Shown: one piece after another, positions 61,201 through 64,000 of the stretch
Layout: the number at the start of each line of letters is the position of its first letter
Position numbering within the stretch: the stretch's first letter is position 1
DNA from: Candidatus Lutacidiplasma silvani
GTDB lineage: Archaea; Thermoplasmatota; Thermoplasmata; Lutacidiplasmatales; UBA184
Reading direction: 5' to 3'
NCBI GenBank assembly: GCA_022750295.1
Contig: JAKIVZ010000012.1
Coordinates: 1 to 64,000 of the forward strand
Length of the DNA: 64,000 nt
Translations under genes and position numbers: made by a program
The notes under the pieces: generated by a model
Told to the model about the DNA's origin: nothing
Database searches by the model: none
Seen by the model: only the letters and a program-made list of their open reading frames with translations

Positions 61201-61246
61201 TTCTCTCGGCGGAAGGCGTCCGCGGGGTGGTCCGCGAAGACGGCAT
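55283..61246 (-). CDS. Giant surface protein of carboxypeptidase-regulatory-like repeats
   Basis: At 1987 residues this is the longest protein in the window. A signal peptide (FGIAFWVAIAVMAVPAASA) is followed by many beta-sandwich repeats of the carboxypeptidase regulatory/SdrD-B type. Their pattern is G-x-V-x-D … P-V/L-x-G-A-x-V … T-x-x-x-G-x-F … G-x-Y … G-Y, for example GYIYDAETNKPVVGATVEAFG and GLVVDSVSGAPLPGAAVTVAG. A membrane helix near 1955-1975 and a basic tail (RRSGRLGAPRPPTARGKE) close it. Scattered Cys pairs (CPVWSGGTCVPT) suggest disulfides. ATG at 61246 is 31 bases after a TATA (minus-strand GGTTTATC, 61274-61281), giving a near-leaderless mRNA. A stalk or S-layer-associated role is inferred. 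Confidence 0.85.
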   Translation of the reverse strand: MPSSRTTPRTPSAERKLTTPAAASGGVSQAPRSLPRWARRLAFGIAFWVAIAVMAVPAASALGVSNPMTNPAASATHATSLTALAAHAASPKSTGSASSGLAGAHPAGEKAVTPGLAAQSAAEQFKFATLNSALANGSTSLPLSPAAPATTAPAAPHPSYYIATGEFTGYIYDAETNKPVVGATVEAFGANGQDCPATTCLPVSSTTNGSYSVYGPAGFDYVRASASYYLDNLTYSTTGNGSKTALGTMYLVETAIGVGVVKAKNPPSFTPLSGVLVTDAPTDSAYLVNPGGSTLSNGSFKIALAPAPSIVTFTPPPGLFIANWTWANATPGEYVNLGTFFLERQVEVKINLSDALTGGPLNGGNSGSLQICSMGNGCGETQQGVLTGDDNGPAQITTLAAFAAPGPSYAVIQVTGYVESTPILGSILPWAGHIDWLSPVNLTPIGAINVTVGMSGNDLDPLGVPAHTGIWTVTSCTMDGYSIVSTIPSANGFGSNTTASTCGTAGCLSIGQTATIAAVPLRDEVTIDPDTTGLCNNGVPDWVIPGNPGNQNPDVPVWVNQTWVNVTPDLITNAGWLNFTAGTYVYGNVTVQGTSSAPKDFAVSISSINYPNLATYPWDAVMSPWATWACGTHAPNEFCAAAPPGPDLVTISSFGYPNNFTWVATPEAYIGSPAGVPLAGPENEMLSGVNLTAGGFVTGNVTSNGTTFGLPLAAVEVCSVSPGYPVGCADGAASLLGKFQFPAPLGWDYIKVSASGYQADFVWAYVNGSGDVVSIGNVPLLPLATLSGRVIDPEGSPVLGATAVVCALTSLSDACPNLGAGRVSSSGEYLGSVIGGWLPLTTYRVVVSAAGYSTNWAWANATAGQQTNVSTLVLYPSGSNGSSTAPVGDHLAAGSGSNVSNVATWLTARLVDNSSGIGVQTGNYEACPASGGPCVGSIQGSNSGGYLNLTIPAGLYFLNTTATGYQVSSVYFNSSGAGYLNLGTIYLDPLPWVFGNVTINPWQRIWVNIWDSHTHENNTYSMTMGPDVNVQVCTVNMLCAPATGTLSAVQPSGEFQVWGEVGVADSVQVTPSAPAFGSSAAGGFTANSTSVSIPSGVPYVSIPGQIGLNAFAAVSFSVWNNISWENNSALTPTPIRFADVSISATGNFSTSVSWSANGSGGITFFIPPGNAANKVTYASQVPDAWEYGTAPIAIVLQPGEGYQAVQNLSLLHFGWETGLAVTTNTYQPASYLGVSAISTPSGSILQYTSTSQTNGGGFFNVSAAQSRSVQFQIGPGNDFNQTVFYAPVNFSSTGAYHSLTQIPNNLTVDHWGYVASTQVNYSAFPPIATLIDPVKDLPIPGVTLTVSSNGNTESSTTPLATSNVGGEFLVDGPPGLDWANYSRPVYEPNSTRVLVAAGEVTTQPTVNLTGDGVVSAVVLSEPGNVPVAGANITDCLGGQRLCGMSQTNGTGVFWVNATPGSQPNFINVSAPGFISTGPTLADVCSDCFVPLTPIKVYQPAYISGVVLGLPAGFPLHDANVSACSPVGGSPTGPCLYTVQTEVSGSFLIDVPAGSYILNFTDPYYNASYLNLHVVAGEHISVGTVFLESYGSAAGAVYDNATTAPISNAQVYACPVWSGGTCVPTRTDASGHYLIEGAPGAYVVTISAPGYEDSLVDLTIVGGKTTLAPTAFLVRLGVDTDFPVSGTVLAGGAGLAGALVAAEVGGVVAASTTTGSSGAFSFSVVYGTYDLIVTSPGEATLSQPVVVHGAVSGLELTLSVQTYAVAGKVTDGLTGTALSGVEILDGSSILATTGANGEFVVQLPNGTAQLTALYEGPLPVTYGQVSVAVSLDGAGLTRNVTMYPPMTSLFGLVVDSVSGAPLPGAAVTVAGTATDGDKISQVIDATQAGNFQIALPEGTYTVTGVYGGYSNGTLTVALKGASAAPVTVQMQSLASSNSNPAPSPSTEWVAIAVVLGVVAAVGVIGMVVVLRRSGRLGAPRPPTARGKE

Positions 61247-61822
61247 TAGGTTTTCTTCGAATGGCCGGGAGAAGATAAACCTTTGTATGGAGGGAAACGT
61301 CCCGCGATTCCAATCGCGGGGCACCGAAACCCGCCGGCTGGGAGGGAGAGGCCACTCCTCCCCGTTCCGGATCGCCCGATTCTGAGGCGGACCATGCGCT
61401 GTCCCCTCTTGAACCTCTCGGCAGGGGGATCGCGGCGGGCCGGGGCGGGGCCCGTCCGCGAATTCGGGGGGGGACCAACTCGCTCGTCATGGTCGTCCCC
61501 GACGGTCCGGGAGCCGCTTCGCCGTCGTCCCGCCCCATCGGTTTGACGACGAGGATCGCGCCCCCTGAGCAACGACGTATGACTCTCGCCCACGAGAGCG
61601 GGTTCCATGGCCTGCACGGAGCCACGCCGCCAGCCGCGGCGACCGGCGGGGTAGTTCGCATCGAGCTCCGCAGCTGTTCGAGGGGCCGACGCCGGAAAAG
61701 CTCAGCGATGGAGAGCGGCCGGTCCCGTGGCGACTCTCGCTTGCGTGTCAGCCCGAGCGGAGTCTCCGTCGAGAGAGGTTTAAGAACCGGGGCCGTGTCC
61801 GCGGCTTCGGGTTCGCTCAAGC
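61247..61822. other. Gene-poor stretch between divergent surface and membrane genes
   Basis: In 576 bases no convincing gene or RNA was found; open frames on both strands are low-complexity. Signals seen are the TATA of the giant surface gene (61274-61281), a palindrome at 61301-61320 just upstream of it, and a plus-strand TATA-like GGTTTAAG (61777-61784) for the gene at 61823. No tRNA, SRP or RNase P RNA hallmark was recognised. Confidence 0.5.
61301..61320. promoter_or_regulatory. Palindrome upstream of the giant surface-protein promoter
   Basis: Perfect inverted repeat CCCGCGATT-CC-AATCGCGGG, about 20 bases upstream of the minus-strand TATA of the 1987-residue surface gene. The position suits a transcription factor site controlling the surface cluster. 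Confidence 0.45.
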
Positions 61823-62278
61823 ATGGACGTACCACTCTACGCCATTGCCCTGATCATGTTCGCCATGCTGTACCTCGCCATCGGCGTCGTGCTCTCGGTC
61901 ACGCTCATCGTGACGTTCGTTGTCCTGTTCCTCTATCTCACGCTCCGCCACGGAAAGATGCCCGACAACTACCCCCACGGATTCGGCGACGCCCTCATCA
62001 CGGCCGTCTTCGTCGGCGTGACATGGGGGATTTTCGTCCTCCTCGGCCCGAAGACCCCGGTTCCGTTCCTTCCGCAGAACGGCTCCGCCACCTACTCGGC
62101 GTCCGCGCTCATCTCCATCAACGCGATCCTCGGAATCGCCGTCATCCTCGCGATCGTCTTCCTGTTCATCGGGGCGTTCCTCGCCCACCAATTGAAGGAC
62201 GGGAGCCAGGGCGGTGGGGGCGGTTCGACGACCACCGCGCAGAGCGACTCGAAGCCGAAACAGGGCGTGGGCGCGTAA
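61823..62278 (+). CDS. Four-helix membrane protein of unknown function
   Basis: The 151-residue protein has a very hydrophobic N half (two helices, about 5-43, LYAIALIMFAMLYLAIGVVLSVTLI), a helix at about 55-75 and another at about 95-120, then a Gly/Ser/Thr-rich tail ending KPKQGVGA. The ATG at 61823 follows a TATA-like GGTTTAAG by about 40 bases. Not recognised. It diverges from the surface cluster. Confidence 0.75.
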   Translation: MDVPLYAIALIMFAMLYLAIGVVLSVTLIVTFVVLFLYLTLRHGKMPDNYPHGFGDALITAVFVGVTWGIFVLLGPKTPVPFLPQNGSATYSASALISINAILGIAVILAIVFLFIGAFLAHQLKDGSQGGGGGSTTTAQSDSKPKQGVGA

Positions 62279-62336
62279 CCCGTCGACGTTCCCTCCGAGA
62301 GAGATTCTAAGTAACCCGCCAACGTTCGGAGCCGGC

Positions 62337-63491
62337 GTGCCGAACTTGACCTGCGGGGAGGTCCGGACGTACCTCGCTTCGATCGCGTCGAAGTCGCCTT
62401 CCCACGATCCGTCCGCCGAACTTTGGACGAGTCTCCTTGGCCACGGCGCGGTCGAAGGAAGCTCGGCATCACCGGTGATCACCGACGTCGGGCGCCACGT
62501 GCTTCGCGAGCTCCAAGTCCGCGCGAGCCGTACCGACCCGTTGCCGCTCGATGTCGTGTCCGAGCAACTCAGCCGCATTGGCGCCGACCTCGAGAACGTG
62601 GCGAAGTCGGCGTCCTACTTCCTCTCCGACCTCGGGCCCGTCGTCCCGGCGGAGGCGGTCCCCCTCCTTCGCGTCGTCGCGGTCGGACTCGCCAACCGCC
62701 GCGAAACGGTCGAGGAGATCGCCGAGGAGTTCCGCAACGCCTGGGGCAGCGTCGAGGTGATGGGGGGCGACCCCCGGGATCGGCTCCTCGCGGCCGAGCT
62801 GCTCAACGCCGAGTCGGCGCCGATCACCGAGCTCTACGCGTCGATGATGAAAACGATGGAACGGGTCCGCGCCCAGGGCGGTGACCACGCGTCGGCGGTC
62901 ACAGTCTCGACCGTCCTCCACCTCGCCGCCGGCCCCGATCAACCCCCGGCCCTGGAGGCGTTCTTCCAGCTCCGGGCGAATTCGATGGGCGACGAGGCCG
63001 CCGCGCTGTTGGCCGCGACCGGTCGCCCCGCGGCCGAATCGATCGCGCTCCGGGACCAGTGGATCGCGAAACTCCCCGGTCTCGACCCCGGCGACGCGAA
63101 GCTTGCCGCCACCTACCTCGCCTGCGAGCCGACGCCCCGCGCCGACGTGGCGAACCGGATCCTCACGCTCCACCCCCTGCTCGCGCCCCTCTTCGCCCGG
63201 CCGGGCCTCGCCTCGGCGTTGCTCGCGATGAGCGCGCCCGTCGATGCCGCTGAGCTCGCCGACTGGCTCGCCAAGGCCGGCGCCCTCGCCGGGGCACGGA
63301 AGCTCGCCCCGACGCCGGGCGAGATCAGCGCGCTCGCACTCGCCCTCGTCCACGGCCTCCCGGCCCGGGAGTTTGTCGCGACGGCGGTCGACGCCACGCC
63401 GTACGAGCCGTCGACCGCCTCCTTGGTGGCGCTCCACGCGTGGCTGTATCGGCCCGTGATCGGACCGTCCGCCGTCCCGCCGGTCCGATAG
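62337..63491 (+). CDS. Helical protein of unknown function
   Basis: Predicted 384-residue soluble protein, nearly all helix with Ala/Leu-rich repeats suggestive of an alpha-solenoid (LAAELLNAESAPITELYASMM; AAALLAATGRPAAESIALRDQW). No catalytic motif, signal peptide or membrane segment is visible. GTG at 62337 is 28 bases after a TATA-like TTCTAAGT (62305-62312), so a leaderless transcript is likely. The stop codon lies within an 11-bp inverted repeat that may end transcription. Confidence 0.65.
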   Translation: MPNLTCGEVRTYLASIASKSPSHDPSAELWTSLLGHGAVEGSSASPVITDVGRHVLRELQVRASRTDPLPLDVVSEQLSRIGADLENVAKSASYFLSDLGPVVPAEAVPLLRVVAVGLANRRETVEEIAEEFRNAWGSVEVMGGDPRDRLLAAELLNAESAPITELYASMMKTMERVRAQGGDHASAVTVSTVLHLAAGPDQPPALEAFFQLRANSMGDEAAALLAATGRPAAESIALRDQWIAKLPGLDPGDAKLAATYLACEPTPRADVANRILTLHPLLAPLFARPGLASALLAMSAPVDAAELADWLAKAGALAGARKLAPTPGEISALALALVHGLPAREFVATAVDATPYEPSTASLVALHAWLYRPVIGPSAVPPVR

Positions 63492-63520
63492 TACTGCGGC
63501 TACAAACGCTACTATCGGAC
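63483..63520. repeat. Inverted repeat at the end of the helical-protein gene
   Basis: GTCCGATAGTA (63483-63493) and TACTATCGGAC (63510-63520) are exact reverse complements with a 16-base gap. The repeat covers the stop codon of the preceding gene and marks the point after which base composition changes. It may be a terminator-like hairpin or the edge of an inserted segment. Confidence 0.6.
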
Positions 63521-64000
63521 TCGACTCCCGCTGAGTGCCCGGCAGCTCGCCCTGCGCTGGCAACTGAAGCGCGCTACTTTGCCGCCTTCTCCTGCGGCTC
63601 TCCGACTTGGACAGTGCACTCTGGCGCATAGACGGTCGATGATCGTCGATGCGAGAGTACGCTGCGAGGAGTCCGTGGAGATCTGGTCGAGGAGATCTTC
63701 TGCGGCCAACCCGAGCGCTGCCAGTGTCAGACCCGCGGAAATGTTCCCCTGAGGGTTTCGCCGTTCGACAGCTACCCCGGCCGAACGTAGCCGGCATCCG
63801 GACTCGGCTCGACCCACTCTGGCTCGGCGAGTGATTCCCCGTACTGCTCGGTGGGAGAGTTGCCCCTCCCCCCAAGTCGGCGGGCTCGCGTCGTCCACTC
63901 GGATGACGCGCCGACCCGTCGTCTGCCCCGAGCGCGATCCGTCCTGCTCCCGAACGGCTTCGGAGCACCCGTTCCGCTCGAGGCGACAACCCCCAAGATC
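63492..64000. other. Non-coding or degraded right end of the window
   Basis: This 509-base stretch is less GC-rich than its surroundings. Its open frames are short and of odd composition. The best is a minus-strand frame at 63512-63898 with a passable helical segment (SAGLTLAALGLAAEDLLDQIS), which could be a remnant of a gene. No promoter, RNA or repeat other than the inverted repeat at its left edge was seen. Confidence 0.4.

Noticed and set aside
61247-61822. A structural RNA gene in the gap
   Set aside because: No tRNA T-loop/anticodon pattern, SRP helix 8 or RNase P core was recognised.
63512-63898. A minus-strand gene at the right end
   Set aside because: Most of the frame is Arg-rich and unlike neighbouring genes; only a short helical segment looks protein-like.

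Overview
The window is very GC-rich DNA from an archaeon, most likely an uncultivated member of Thermoplasmatota. This is inferred from gene content. Supporting genes are an Orc1/Cdc6 replication initiator, a Hef-type helicase, a tetraether lipid synthase (Tes), the tRNA pseudouridine-54 methylase TrmY, diphthine synthase, a stand-alone glutaminase subunit of GMP synthase, a thiolase next to a DUF35 OB-fold protein, and an FtsZ-like protein paired with a ribbon-helix-helix regulator. TATA boxes lie 25-40 bases before many starts, several transcripts look leaderless, and large Asn-X-Ser/Thr-rich surface proteins are abundant. No rRNA, tRNA or CRISPR array was seen.

Layout. 0-3 kb: the end of a PKD surface-protein gene and one DDE transposase. 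3-7.6 kb: an RHH regulator with twin palindromic operators, a divergent FtsZ, TrmY, and small conserved genes including a HAD phosphatase. 7.6-12.8 kb: a PadR regulator whose start codon lies in a palindrome, an ABC-2 exporter, a CPA2 antiporter, a SWIM protein and a UPF0145 protein. 12.9-18.5 kb: Tes, a CDF metal exporter and an M61 PDZ peptidase. 18.5-23 kb: DUF35 fusion and thiolase facing an operon of ubiX, two membrane genes and the GMP synthase glutaminase. 23-33.3 kb: housekeeping genes (dphB, USP, a 40-residue KdpF-like peptide, hef, serS, an aldehyde dehydrogenase, orc1/cdc6).

33.5-61.2 kb is dominated by one direction of transcription on the minus strand. About 27 kb encodes giant membrane-anchored extracellular proteins: carboxypeptidase-regulatory-like repeats, a VWA-like domain, an Asp-box sialidase-like propeller, PKD domains and Cys-paired repeats. 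In the middle is a gene for an unusual protein: a roughly 12-span membrane domain fused to two complete Cdc48-type AAA+ ATPase domains. It follows directly two overlapping genes for paralogous surface proteins that end in near-identical basic cytoplasmic tails. I propose this trio as the most interesting system here: a membrane-embedded AAA+ machine acting on, or with, envelope proteins.

61.2-64 kb: a gene-poor stretch, a four-helix membrane protein, a helical protein of unknown function, and a non-coding-looking end of different base composition that begins at an 11-bp inverted repeat.
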